From contig OZ244774.1 of the NCBI GenBank assembly GCA_965219485.1, positions 124,001 to 188,000 of the forward strand: DNA of 64,000 nucleotides. Reading direction: 5' to 3'. Of the stretch, positions 7,443-16,690 are shown piece after piece. Made by a program: the position numbers and the translations under genes. The DNA is from UBA8337 sp937907245. GTDB lineage: Bacteria > Pseudomonadota > Alphaproteobacteria > RS24. Numbering within the stretch: position 1 is the stretch's first letter; each line of letters starts with the position of its first letter. A model generated the notes under the pieces. The model was not told the DNA's origin and did not search any database. It worked only from the letters and a program-made list of their open reading frames with translations.

Positions 7443-9074
7443 ATGACACATGAAGCGACCCTGGCCCATATAGAGGCCGCGCAAGCCCGCATCGAGGGGC
7501 TTTCGATGAACAAAAATTTTGCCGAATTATTGGCCGAAAAATCTGGCCAGCTTGGCGACAAAACGGCCGTGCATTTTTTCCAAAGCGACGAAGAATTAAG
7601 CTATCGAGAGATTGACGAGAAGACCGATAAATTGGCCGATGCGCTGATGAAAATGGGCGTGCGCAAAGGCTCGCATGTCGCGCTGGTGACGCCCAACTCA
7701 TCTGGCTTTGTATTGAGCTGGTTCGCCATTGCCAAAATCGGCGCCGTTATGGTGCCGGTAAACCCCACCTATACGGTGCGGGAGTTGGTCTACGTTTTGT
7801 CCGATAGCGATGCGACTTTCTTGATCTATGATCCAATGTTTGAAGCGGTGGTGGAAGCCGTGGCCGATGACAGCGTGGCGATTACACAAGAGCGGATGAT
7901 TGTGTTGGGCCCAAAAAGCCAAGCGCCGGGTCATGTTTTCGACGAAGTTATAGCAAGCGGGCAGGCGCCCTTCGTGTCTCCGGTGCAGGTGCACGCCTCT
8001 GATTTATTATCTATTCAATATACCTCTGGCACCACGGGCGCTCCCAAGGGCTGCCTGCAATCGCAAGATTATTGGCTTCGGTTGTCGCTGGTGGCGGCTA
8101 ATTTTCAACTGCTGAATCTAGAAAATGTGCTGGTTACATTTCCGATGTTTTATATGGATCCGCAGTTGCAAGTGCTGATGGCTTTGCGCGGTAATGGCAC
8201 GGCGTTTATTGCGGCGCAGCATTCTTTGTCGAAGTTTCGCGATTGGATACGCGAATTCAATATTCATGTGGCGACGATTACGCCGCCTGTTTTTCGGGCC
8301 ATGCCCGAGCTGCCAGATGATGGCGATAATGAGTTACGCTATATCTCTGCCTTCTATCATAAAGAAGACACGCATGCGGCGTTGGAAAAGCGCTTCAATT
8401 GCGTTGGCCGAGATGCTTTTGGCATGACCGAAGTAGGGGTTGCGCTTTATACACCCACGGCGGCCACGCATAAAGTTGGGGCAGGCACCGTTGGGCTACC
8501 CGCGCCTTATCGCGAGATAATGATTGCCGATGAAGACGGCAATGAGAAACCGCACGGCGAGCCGGGAGAATTATGCATTGCCGGCGAGGGCCTGTTTTGG
8601 GGTTATTACAAAAAACCTGAAGCCAATCGCGAGAGCTTCCGCGGGAAATGGTTTCGTACCGGTGATGTGGCGGTTATGGACGAAAACCGCTATGTGTCGA
8701 TTGTTGGACGGCTAAAAGAAATGATCAAACGCAGCGGCGAGAATATTGCAGCGATTGAAGTGCAAGAAGTCTTGGCCGAACATGAGGCGATTGTCGAGGC
8801 GGCTGTGGTCGGAGTGCCAGACCCGATGCGCAATGAAGAAGTGAAGGCCTATGTCTTGTTAGCCGAAGGCAAAAGCGCGGAGGATGTCTCGCCCGCCGAT
8901 ATTCAAGCGCATTGCTTGGAGCGGCTAAGCAAATTTAAAGTGCCGCGCTATATTGCTTATGTTGATGAATTTCCGCGCACGCCGTCGAATAAGATTGCGA
9001 AAAACAAATTGATTGCGGGGGTCGATGATTTGACACAAGGCGCCTTCGATTTGCTGGAAAACAAAACGCGATAA
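7443..9074 (+). CDS. AMP-dependent acyl-CoA synthetase/ligase
   Basis: A 543-residue class I adenylate-forming enzyme. The P-loop-like motif YTSGTTGAPKG is at about 193-203, then DAFGMTEVG, WFRTGDVAVMDE, GRLKEMIKRSGENIA (hinge and A8) and the C-terminal catalytic Lys region PRTPSNKIAKNKL. It converts a carboxylate to its acyl-CoA via an acyl-adenylate. Sequence feel is closest to the CaiC/fatty-acid-type ligases, but specificity cannot be read. AAAGGA precedes the ATG. Last gene of the amidase-MaoC-ligase operon, which suggests amide cleavage, CoA activation and (de)hydration in sequence. Confidence 0.87.
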   Translation: MTHEATLAHIEAAQARIEGLSMNKNFAELLAEKSGQLGDKTAVHFFQSDEELSYREIDEKTDKLADALMKMGVRKGSHVALVTPNSSGFVLSWFAIAKIGAVMVPVNPTYTVRELVYVLSDSDATFLIYDPMFEAVVEAVADDSVAITQERMIVLGPKSQAPGHVFDEVIASGQAPFVSPVQVHASDLLSIQYTSGTTGAPKGCLQSQDYWLRLSLVAANFQLLNLENVLVTFPMFYMDPQLQVLMALRGNGTAFIAAQHSLSKFRDWIREFNIHVATITPPVFRAMPELPDDGDNELRYISAFYHKEDTHAALEKRFNCVGRDAFGMTEVGVALYTPTAATHKVGAGTVGLPAPYREIMIADEDGNEKPHGEPGELCIAGEGLFWGYYKKPEANRESFRGKWFRTGDVAVMDENRYVSIVGRLKEMIKRSGENIAAIEVQEVLAEHEAIVEAAVVGVPDPMRNEEVKAYVLLAEGKSAEDVSPADIQAHCLERLSKFKVPRYIAYVDEFPRTPSNKIAKNKLIAGVDDLTQGAFDLLENKTR

Positions 9075-9106
9075 ACGCGGCTAAGCTGCGAAGTGCTTTT
9101 AGCGAG

Positions 9107-9183
<77 letters not shown>

Positions 9184-9385
9184 TTCCTTGAGTGTTATAG
9201 CTCGTCCTCAAGTACCTGACCATCTCTAGTTGTCTCTCGAGTGATTTTTTGAAACGGCGCAATCGCAAAACGCGCGATGTGGGCTCTTGAAAACTGGGTT
9301 ACGGCCTTTCTCGGTCGGCGCAGACCCGTCGCTTTTGCACCAACGTTTGATGACAGACTATGGTTAAACAAAGCACCGAAGAGGC

Positions 9386-10093
9386 CTATTTAGGCTCCCG
9401 TGAGAGCGCATACCCCGTGCCACGCACAGTACGGATGACCAAAGTGTCTTCCCCTTGCGAGGCTTGGGCCGCATTAAGCGCGCGGCGCAGGCGGCTCATG
9501 TGCACATCTACCGTGCGATCTTCGACATAAATACCGTGCCCCCAAACGCGGTCGAGCAATTGCTCGCGGCTGAACACGCGCTCCGGGCTCTCCATCATCA
9601 GCGCCAATAGTTGGTATTCTTTCGGCCCGAGGTGGATATTTTTCCCCTCTCGGCTCACCCGCATGGTCGATGGATTTAACTCCAGTCCTGCAAACGTCAG
9701 AACCTCGTCGGCCAGCATAGGCCGCGAACGACGCAGCAAAGCCTTCACCCGGGCCACGAGTTCGCGCGGCGAAAACGGCTTGGTAATATAGTCATCGGCG
9801 CCAATATCGAGCCCCAGAGTTCTATCGCTTTCTTCGCCGCGCGCGCTCAACATAATAATCGGAAGTGCCTTCGTCTCCGCGCGCGAGCGCAAAATGCGAC
9901 ACACATCAATGCCCGAAGCCTCTGGCATCATCCAATCTATGACCAATAAGTCGGGCATCCCCGCGCTTGCCATTTCTAGGGCATCGGCGCCGTTCTCGGC
10001 TTGTAAGACTTCAAAGCCTGCAGTTTCCAAATTGTAACGTAGCAGCTCTAATTGCGCTGGCTCATCATCAACAATAAGTATTTTTCCAGACAT
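9386..10093 (-). CDS. phoB: Phosphate regulon response regulator PhoB
   Basis: 235 residues. The receiver domain has acidic residues DDE at 9-11, phospho-acceptor Asp53 in VIDWMMPE and Lys in ITKPFSPRELVARV. The C-terminal OmpR/PhoB winged helix runs from about 130 to 232 (LGPKEYQLLALMMESPERVFSREQLLDRVWG, VDVHMSRLRRAL, IRTVRGTGYAL). When phosphorylated by PhoR it activates phosphate-starvation genes. It is last in the pst-phoU-phoB run, 12 bp after phoU. Confidence 0.96.
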   Translation of the reverse strand: MSGKILIVDDEPAQLELLRYNLETAGFEVLQAENGADALEMASAGMPDLLVIDWMMPEASGIDVCRILRSRAETKALPIIMLSARGEESDRTLGLDIGADDYITKPFSPRELVARVKALLRRSRPMLADEVLTFAGLELNPSTMRVSREGKNIHLGPKEYQLLALMMESPERVFSREQLLDRVWGHGIYVEDRTVDVHMSRLRRALNAAQASQGEDTLVIRTVRGTGYALSREPK

Positions 10094-10105
10094 TCAATAC
10101 TCGCT

Positions 10106-10828
10106 CTAAGCACCCTTATCAGTGTCTTTGTTGGCGCCGCTACTCTCGTCGGCTTTGGGGCGGTCATCGCTGGGTAGTTCGCCATTCACGAGGAAGTAAA
10201 CTTGTTCGGCAATGCTTGTCGTGTGGTCACCAATGCGCTCGATGTTTTTGGCGATAAATAATAAATGCGAGCTGACTTCCGCAACTTCCGATTGCGCCGA
10301 TATCATCGCCAATAAATCGCGATACATGCTGGTGTGCAATTGATCGACTTCTTGGTCACGGTCCCAAACGTCCATGGCCAAGTCGGCATCGCTGGTGGCA
10401 TAGGCGTCCAGCACTTGATTGAGCATCTGCTGCACCAGGCTGGCCATACGCGTGAGGCTAATGCTGTCCGCGCGATTGGTTTCGCTATTGATAATCACAC
10501 GGCTGCGCTTCGCTATATTTTTGGCGTAATCGCCGATTCGTTCCAGCACAGACGCAATTTTAACGGCGGCAATAATGCGGCGTAAATCGGTCGCCATGGG
10601 GGAGCGGATGGCGATAATCTCGATGGCGCGCTCATTGAGATGAAACTCCAGCGCATCCAACTCTTTGTCTTTGGCGATAAGCGCATCGATGGGAGCCGGA
10701 TTGCGCGCGTCTAATAATTCGGTTGCGGCGGCCAATTGCTGCTCGGCCATGCCGCCCAATTGGGCAATCATTCGGTTCAATTCGGTAAGGTCGCGGTCGA
10801 AAGCGCTTACGATATGTTGGTCTTCCAT
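10106..10828 (-). CDS. phoU: Phosphate transport regulator PhoU
   Basis: 240 residues forming two three-helix PhoU repeats, with metal-binding-type E/D motifs repeated (ERIGDYAKNIAKRS near 97 and ERIGDHTTSIAEQV near 195). The tail is acidic and lysine-rich. PhoU connects PstB activity to PhoR and keeps the regulon off when phosphate is plentiful. Its ATG overlaps the pstB stop by one base, so translational coupling is likely. Confidence 0.95.
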   Translation of the reverse strand: MEDQHIVSAFDRDLTELNRMIAQLGGMAEQQLAAATELLDARNPAPIDALIAKDKELDALEFHLNERAIEIIAIRSPMATDLRRIIAAVKIASVLERIGDYAKNIAKRSRVIINSETNRADSISLTRMASLVQQMLNQVLDAYATSDADLAMDVWDRDQEVDQLHTSMYRDLLAMISAQSEVAEVSSHLLFIAKNIERIGDHTTSIAEQVYFLVNGELPSDDRPKADESSGANKDTDKGA

Positions 10829-11604
10829 TAGCCAATTTTCCCTGAAATATAAGCTTCGGTTTGTTGGTTCTGAGGGTTGGTAAAAATCTGCTGCGTGGCG
10901 CCGTGTTCGACGACATTGCCCAGATGAAAATAGGCGGTGCGTTGTGAAATCCGTGCGGCCTGTTGCATCGAATGGGTGACAATCACAATGGTATAATCTT
11001 TGCGCAGCTCTTCCATAAGTTCTTCAATCACGGCGGTCGCAATCGGGTCGAGTGCCGAGCAGGGTTCATCCATCAACACGACATCGGGGCTAACGGCAAT
11101 GGCGCGCGCGATGCACAAGCGCTGCTGCTGCCCGCCCGAAAGACTAGTGCCACTTGCAAGTAAACGGTCGCTGACTTCGGCCCAGAGGCCAGCTCGTTTT
11201 AGGCTGCTTTCCACGATATGGTCTAATTGTTCGCGGCTCTGCGATAGCCCATGAATGCGGGGTCCATAGGCGACATTATCGTAGATGGATTTTGGAAATG
11301 GGTTAGGCTTTTGAAATACCATGCCGACGCGCGCGCGCAATTCCACCACATCAATTTCAGCGCTATAAATATCTTGTCCATCGATGGCGATATTGCCGTT
11401 GACGCGGCAGCCGTCGATGACGTCATTCATCCGGTTGATACAGCGCAAAAATGTCGACTTGCCGCAACCAGAAGGGCCAATAAGAGCCGTCACTTGATTG
11501 GCGTTTACGTCGAGGTCAATGCCGTGCAAGGCTTGCGCCTCGCCATAGAAAACTTCGACGCCGCGGGCTTCAATTTTGATTTTTGGGTCTGTCTTTTCAC
11601 TCAT
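10828..11604 (-). CDS. pstB: Phosphate ABC transporter ATPase PstB
   Basis: The start taken is ATG 11604 (MSEKTDPKIK, 258 residues), one base after the pstA stop; a longer frame would run into pstA. Walker A GPSGCGKST, Q-loop MVFQKPNPFPKSIYDNV, signature LSGGQQQRLCIARA and Walker B VVLMDEPCSALDP are all intact. It energises high-affinity phosphate import at the inner membrane. Confidence 0.97.
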   Translation of the reverse strand: MSEKTDPKIKIEARGVEVFYGEAQALHGIDLDVNANQVTALIGPSGCGKSTFLRCINRMNDVIDGCRVNGNIAIDGQDIYSAEIDVVELRARVGMVFQKPNPFPKSIYDNVAYGPRIHGLSQSREQLDHIVESSLKRAGLWAEVSDRLLASGTSLSGGQQQRLCIARAIAVSPDVVLMDEPCSALDPIATAVIEELMEELRKDYTIVIVTHSMQQAARISQRTAYFHLGNVVEHGATQQIFTNPQNQQTEAYISGKIG

Positions 11605-11605
11605 T

Positions 11606-12871
11606 TTACCATCGTTTCTCAAACCGTTTGCGGAAGTAAATTGCCGTCGCATTGACCAGCAAAAGCAGGCTCAATAAAACCACTATGCCAGCGCTCGTGC
11701 GCGCCATAAAGGCACGTTCTGGGTTGTTCGCCCACATGTAAATTTGCGCCGGCAAAACCGTTGCCTTGGCCGTCACATCACTCGGCACATCGACGATAAA
11801 GGCCATCATGCCAATCATCAATAGCGGCGCGGTTTCGCCCGCCGCTTGCGCCAGTCCGATAATGGTTCCGGTTAAAATACCTGGCATCGCGAGGGGCAAA
11901 ACATGGTGCATAATCACCTGTAAACGCGAAGCCCCCACGCCCATGGCCGCCTCGCGAATCGAAGGCGGAATGGCGGCAAAAGCGGCGCGGGTCGGGATGA
12001 TAATTCGCGGCAAGGTCATGAGCGCCAAAACCAAACCACCGACTAGGGGTGCCGAACGCGGCATACCGAAAAAATTGATAAAAACGGCAAGCCCCAAGAG
12101 GCCAAAGACAATCGATGGCACGGCGGCGAGATTGTTAATATTGACTTCAATAATTCGGGTGAGGCGATTTTTTGGGGCAATTTCCTCTAGGTAAATGGCG
12201 GCCATGACGCCGAGGGGGAAACTGGCCAAAAGCGTAACCAGCAGTGTCCAGAGGGTGCCAACCAAAGCGCCGTGCAGGCCAGCTAATTCGGGCTCGCGGC
12301 TGTCCCCATTGGTGAATATTTTCGTCGCAAATTGACGGCTGATGCGATCTTCGGCGACTAATTTATCCAACCACGCTAAATTTTGGTTGGATACCACGCG
12401 CTCGTTTTCTGGCAGTTCGCGGTCAATCACGCCTTTTAATAATAAGTCGATATCATCTGATAAAGTGACGGGAAGGCGAATTTTGGTGCCTAGGCTCGAA
12501 GGGTTGGCCAAGACATAATCTCGCACATCGTCACTGGCGCCAATAGAGAGCAATTTTCCCAGCGCGCGTTTATCACGTCGGCCCTGGACTTCGGGGAATT
12601 GGGCGCGCAAAGATGTACGCGCGAGGCCGCGCCAATCGCTATTGGCTAGGTTTTGTGTATCGATATGTCGTTCGGTAATCTCAATATCTAGGGTCACATA
12701 ATGTTGGGTAAAAGCGGGCAGCGACGAGATTAAAATGGATCCCATGAGGAACAATAAAATAAGACCCGCCGTGCAAATGGCGCCAATGCCAAAGGCTTTG
12801 AAGCGGTATTCGGCGCGATAACGTTTCGCCAATTGGGCCTTGCGGGCCTCTGTTTGTCGGAATTCAGTCAT
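11606..12871 (-). CDS. pstA: Phosphate ABC transporter permease PstA
   Basis: The start taken is ATG 12871 (MTEFRQTEAR, 421 residues), overlapping the pstC stop by 8 bases. This is the long PstA form: one N-terminal membrane helix, a periplasmic region of about 150 residues (about 50-195), then the permease core with five or six helices and the ABC coupling motif EAAMGVGASRLQVIMHHVLPLAMPG (split here as EAAMGVGASR and HHVLPLAMPG). The extended N-terminus is common in alphaproteobacterial PstA. Confidence 0.94.
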   Translation of the reverse strand: MTEFRQTEARKAQLAKRYRAEYRFKAFGIGAICTAGLILLFLMGSILISSLPAFTQHYVTLDIEITERHIDTQNLANSDWRGLARTSLRAQFPEVQGRRDKRALGKLLSIGASDDVRDYVLANPSSLGTKIRLPVTLSDDIDLLLKGVIDRELPENERVVSNQNLAWLDKLVAEDRISRQFATKIFTNGDSREPELAGLHGALVGTLWTLLVTLLASFPLGVMAAIYLEEIAPKNRLTRIIEVNINNLAAVPSIVFGLLGLAVFINFFGMPRSAPLVGGLVLALMTLPRIIIPTRAAFAAIPPSIREAAMGVGASRLQVIMHHVLPLAMPGILTGTIIGLAQAAGETAPLLMIGMMAFIVDVPSDVTAKATVLPAQIYMWANNPERAFMARTSAGIVVLLSLLLLVNATAIYFRKRFEKRW

Positions 12872-14246
12872 ATTGCTCTCGGTATTTATTGACCACATAA
12901 AGCGCCAGAATATTCAGCGCGAGGGTAATGAAAAACAGCACAAGTCCAAGGGCAAAAGCCGCCAATGTTTTGGCGCTATCGAACTCTTGGTCACCTACCA
13001 GCAGCATCACAATTTGCACGGTTACCGTGGTGACGCTTTCAAACGGATTGGCGGTTAAATTAGCGGCGACACCAGCCGCCATAACCACAATCATGGTCTC
13101 GCCAATGGCCCGCGAAATGGCCAGAAGAATGGCACTTACAATGCCGGGCAGGGCGGCTGGCAAGACCACTTGTTTGATGGTCTCAGAATGGGTGGCGCCC
13201 AGTGCGGCGGCGCCATCGCGCAAGGTTTGTGGCACGGCGTTAATCACATCATCTGAAAGCGACGAGATGAAGGGGATAATCATAATGCCCATAACCAAGC
13301 CGGCCGCCAGAGCGGATTCTGACGATAGGGTGAGACCGATGTCGGCCCCGCCATCGCGCAAAAACGGCGCCACCACTAAGGCTGCGAAAAAGCCATAGAC
13401 GACGGTGGGAATGCCCGCCAGCATTTCAATGCCTGGCTTGGCGATGCCGCGCAATCGAGGGCTGGCATATTCAGAAAGATAAATCGCTGACATTAAGCCT
13501 ATGGGCACGGCCACAATCATGGCGATGAAGGTTATCATCAAGGTGCCAGCAAAAAGCGGTATCGCTCCGAAGGAACCAGAGCCGCCAGCTTGGTCTTCGC
13601 GAATGGCGATTTGCGGCGACCAATGTAGCCCAAAAAGAAATTCCGTTACCGAGACAGTGGCGAAAAAGCGGATGGTTTCAAATATTAAGGACAGCACAAT
13701 GCCAACGGTCGTCAACACGGCGATGGCGGACGCGACCAGCATAATGAGTTGCGCCACGCGCTCGACCGAATGGCGGGCGGTAAAACGCAGCGCGATTTTG
13801 CGAACGCCCAGCCCCACGCCCGCAATCGCCAATAGTAGCACCGCGAAACTGCGGGCTTGCAAAGAGTGTGCCACCAAATCGGCATAGTAATTTGTGGCTT
13901 CGGCAATTGTGTCGTCAATGAAAGCAGCGCTGATGGAGCCCGCATAATAGGCCTTGGTTTTGGCAATCATAACGCTCAGCTCGCCGAGGGAGGCGGTATT
14001 GGCGCGCGCCTTTAAAAAGCTTTCGAGCAAAGCGTCGATGACGAGCGGCGAGATGCCTGTCCAAATAACCAATAGAACAATAGGAACAAATGTGGCGCAT
14101 ATGACGAGAAAGCTGGCGTGATATACATCCCGCGAGTGTTGTTTTTGGCTGGCGCCGGTTGCCAGCCTATGAATGCGCCGACGCCCGAAGAAAAACGAGA
14201 AAAGGCCCAACCCGACAAGACAAAGAAATAAAGAGCTAGCGCTCAT
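12864..14246 (-). CDS. pstC: Phosphate ABC transporter permease PstC
   Basis: The start taken is ATG 14246 (460 residues); a GTG at 14276 would add 10 residues. The N-terminal half carries extra membrane helices and a periplasmic loop. The C-terminal half is the permease core, with the coupling motif DGAAALGATHSETIKQVVLP and the following IGETMIV. It partners PstA. The gene begins 48 bp after pstS. Confidence 0.94.
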   Translation of the reverse strand: MSASSLFLCLVGLGLFSFFFGRRRIHRLATGASQKQHSRDVYHASFLVICATFVPIVLLVIWTGISPLVIDALLESFLKARANTASLGELSVMIAKTKAYYAGSISAAFIDDTIAEATNYYADLVAHSLQARSFAVLLLAIAGVGLGVRKIALRFTARHSVERVAQLIMLVASAIAVLTTVGIVLSLIFETIRFFATVSVTEFLFGLHWSPQIAIREDQAGGSGSFGAIPLFAGTLMITFIAMIVAVPIGLMSAIYLSEYASPRLRGIAKPGIEMLAGIPTVVYGFFAALVVAPFLRDGGADIGLTLSSESALAAGLVMGIMIIPFISSLSDDVINAVPQTLRDGAAALGATHSETIKQVVLPAALPGIVSAILLAISRAIGETMIVVMAAGVAANLTANPFESVTTVTVQIVMLLVGDQEFDSAKTLAAFALGLVLFFITLALNILALYVVNKYREQYD

Positions 14247-14294
14247 AGGGTTGGCCTTTTCAAATCCGACTGGCACCCGCCAGACGAGGTTAGA

Positions 14295-15347
14295 TTACAT
14301 CGACAGTTTTGTCAGATTCTGTCCATCTTTACGATATTTTAGGCGCTCTTGACGCGGCAGAGGAATAAGCCCTTTGTCGAGCAAATAGCCGTCTTCGCCG
14401 AAGGCCTCTTCGCTTGTAAACTCTCGTATATATTCCAGAATGCCGGGAACAGTGCCCACATGCGCTTGTTTAACGTAGAAATAAAGCGAGCGGGAGATGC
14501 CGTATTTCCCATCGGCGATATTGTCGAAACTCGGCACAATATTCTCCACAACGGCACCGCGAATTTTCTCTGCGTTTTGGTCAAGGAAACTAAAGCCAAA
14601 CACGCCGACGGCGCGGGGATTGGCGGCTAGTTTCGAGACCATGAGGTTGTCATTCTCGCCCGCATCAATCCAGCCGCCGTCTTCGCGAATGGTTCGGGTG
14701 AGTTTTTTCCAACGCGCTTTATCTGACTTCTTCAGGGCTTTCATATGAGGAAACTGATTGGCGCCTTCTGACATAGCCAGCTCTTGAAACGCGTCGCGCG
14801 TGCCCGAGGTTGGGGGCGGGCCAAGAATTTCAATTTTCATATCCGGCAGGGAAGCATCTATATCGCTCCATTTTTTATACGGATTGGCAATCGGCGCGCA
14901 CCATGTGTCTTGACATGGGTTTTTGGGGTCTGGCACCAGCTTGGCGGTAGCCAGATAAATTTGTTTACGCGTAAGCTTTAGCGGCACACCGCTGCGGGCA
15001 TTGGCCAGAACAATGCCATCGAAGCCGATGACAATTTCAGTCATATCGATGCCATTGGCTTGGCATTTATCGAATTCTTTTTTCTTAATCCGACGCGAGG
15101 CATTGGTCACATCGGGGTGCTGCAGGCCGATGCCAGAGCAGAATAATTTCAATCCGCCGCCCGAGCCTGTGGCTTCGACAACGGGTGTTTTAAACTTACC
15201 CTTCCGCCCGAATTGTTCGGCCACAGAAGTTGCAAATGGGAACACGGTGGAAGAGCCGACCACTTCTATTTGGTCGCGGGCGTGGGATTGACTGGTGAGG
15301 GATATCGCCATGGCGAAGATGGGAAGGCACATTCTTAGTCTGGTCAT
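14295..15347 (-). CDS. pstS: Periplasmic phosphate-binding protein PstS
   Basis: The start taken is ATG 15347 (350 residues), because it opens with a signal peptide (MTRLRMCLPIFAMAISL..., cleavage near SHA-RDQ). Phosphate-contact motifs are present: VVGSSTVFPFA at the mature N-terminus, ATGSGGGLKLFCSGIG and PPTSGTRDAFQELAM. It delivers phosphate to PstCA. It is the first pst gene after phoR, with a 125-bp leader containing a possible Pho box. Confidence 0.95.
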   Translation of the reverse strand: MTRLRMCLPIFAMAISLTSQSHARDQIEVVGSSTVFPFATSVAEQFGRKGKFKTPVVEATGSGGGLKLFCSGIGLQHPDVTNASRRIKKKEFDKCQANGIDMTEIVIGFDGIVLANARSGVPLKLTRKQIYLATAKLVPDPKNPCQDTWCAPIANPYKKWSDIDASLPDMKIEILGPPPTSGTRDAFQELAMSEGANQFPHMKALKKSDKARWKKLTRTIREDGGWIDAGENDNLMVSKLAANPRAVGVFGFSFLDQNAEKIRGAVVENIVPSFDNIADGKYGISRSLYFYVKQAHVGTVPGILEYIREFTSEEAFGEDGYLLDKGLIPLPRQERLKYRKDGQNLTKLSM

Positions 15348-15410
15348 CGTTGAACTCCAAAAATTAATATTACCTGAATGCACACCTAAGCTTCGTTTCA
15401 CGACCCTTGT

Positions 15411-15428
15411 GTGATGCCTATGTTACAG
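15411..15428 (-). promoter_or_regulatory. Candidate Pho box upstream of pstS
   Basis: On the minus strand the 18-mer CTGTAAC-ATAG-GCATCAC matches the Pho-box layout of two 7-base half-sites 4 bases apart. By my count it matches 5 of 7 and 4 of 7 positions of CTGTCAT/CTGTCAC. It lies 64 bp before the pstS ATG. Position is good, match is moderate. Confidence 0.3.
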
Positions 15429-15472
15429 TTTTGTGAAGCGGCGGCGGCTATTTTGAAGAAATTGGGAATAGT

Positions 15473-16510
15473 CTAGATATTGCGTCGCAAACTTACGGAA
15501 AAGCTGGTTTTTCCGGCAGTGCTCGTAATTCGCAAGCGGCCACGGTGGCGATTGATAATGTGTTTTACAATCGCTAAACCAAGCCCCGTGCCACCCATTT
15601 GCCGGGCTCTGCCCGAATCGACCCGATAGAACCGTTCGGTCAGCCGCGCGATATCATGGCTGTCTATGGTAGGCCCTTGGTTAATGACTTGCACGCGCAG
15701 CAAATTTAGGGGCGCGGTATCTTCGAGGCTGAAAGCCAACTCAATCTCGCTGTCAGCATCGCCATAGCGAATGGCGTTCTCGATGAGGTTTTGAAATACT
15801 TGGCGTAATTCATCTGCGTTGCCTAAAACGATTAACTCGTCGGCGCAAAGAGCGTCTTCCAACTGCCATTGAAAGCTCATTTTCTTGGCAAGAGACTGTG
15901 CCGAAAAGGCGTCCACCGTTTGCTGCATTATCGTATAGACATCTACCTTGTCGTTCGGTGTGCGATGCTCAATGGCCTCGACGCGCGAGAGAGATAATAG
16001 ATCATCAACCAATCGCTGCATGCGCTCGGCCTCGGATTGCATAATGGTCAGAAACTTCCCGCGGGTCTCAGGTTCTGCGTCTGCGCCATCGCGCAGTGTC
16101 TCGATAAAGCCAGATAGGACGGATAAAGGCGAGCGCAATTCGTGACTTACATTGGCGACGAAATCAGAGCGAATTCGGTTTACAGAAACCGTGTCGGTAT
16201 CATCGACGATAACCACTAGCACATGGGTTTCTTCGAAAGGGGCAAGGCGCAAATGAAACTCGCGGCGCAACTTATCGGTACGAGAATAGGTAAGCTCGCT
16301 CACCAAGGCTTGGTCTCGCGCGGCCCGCAGGGCCTCGACAAAACCTTCGTGGCGAATGAATCGTTCCATTGGATACTCGGCAATTTGGTGGCCGAGCAGG
16401 GCGAACATTTTATCATTGGCGGCAATAACAATTCCGCGCGCATCCAAGAGGGCGCAGGCCTCATCTATCAGCAAGGCCATATTGGCAAATCTGTCTTGTA
16501 GAGCCGTCAT
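15473..16510 (-). CDS. phoR: Phosphate regulon sensor kinase PhoR (no membrane segment)
   Basis: 345 residues from ATG 16510 (a GTG at 16570 would add 20). It has a PAS-like domain (about 10-110), HisKA with His123 in FVANVSHELRSPLS, and an HATPase domain with NLIENAIRYG, the unusual VINQGPTI where the N-G1 box DxGxG normally lies, and GGTGLGLAIVKHI. No transmembrane helix is encoded, and the frame is closed by a stop about 55 codons before the second ATG, so it is a soluble PhoR. Other PhoR proteins have membrane helices before the PAS domain. Phosphate status would be passed by PstB and PhoU. It lies directly upstream of pstS. Confidence 0.9.
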   Translation of the reverse strand: MTALQDRFANMALLIDEACALLDARGIVIAANDKMFALLGHQIAEYPMERFIRHEGFVEALRAARDQALVSELTYSRTDKLRREFHLRLAPFEETHVLVVIVDDTDTVSVNRIRSDFVANVSHELRSPLSVLSGFIETLRDGADAEPETRGKFLTIMQSEAERMQRLVDDLLSLSRVEAIEHRTPNDKVDVYTIMQQTVDAFSAQSLAKKMSFQWQLEDALCADELIVLGNADELRQVFQNLIENAIRYGDADSEIELAFSLEDTAPLNLLRVQVINQGPTIDSHDIARLTERFYRVDSGRARQMGGTGLGLAIVKHIINRHRGRLRITSTAGKTSFSVSLRRNI

Positions 16511-16690
16511 GGGTACCACTTTACGAATATTCCATGGCTTGGGTGCTGCGCCATGGGGAAGTTCTAGCACAGACGAGCTGGAGGAAGCAAAACCGCTTAT
16601 GAAGGGGCGCCAGCTCGGGTCTTATGGCTGGTTTTTCAACCTCGCCAAATAAAAGCATGTGGTGCGGTGGACGAACGTCTCAGGCTTGAG

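Noticed and set aside
11766..13887. Long plus-strand frames opposite pstA and pstC
   Set aside because: They are shadows of the permease genes, rich in Ala, Pro, Met and Lys as expected from reversed membrane-protein codons.
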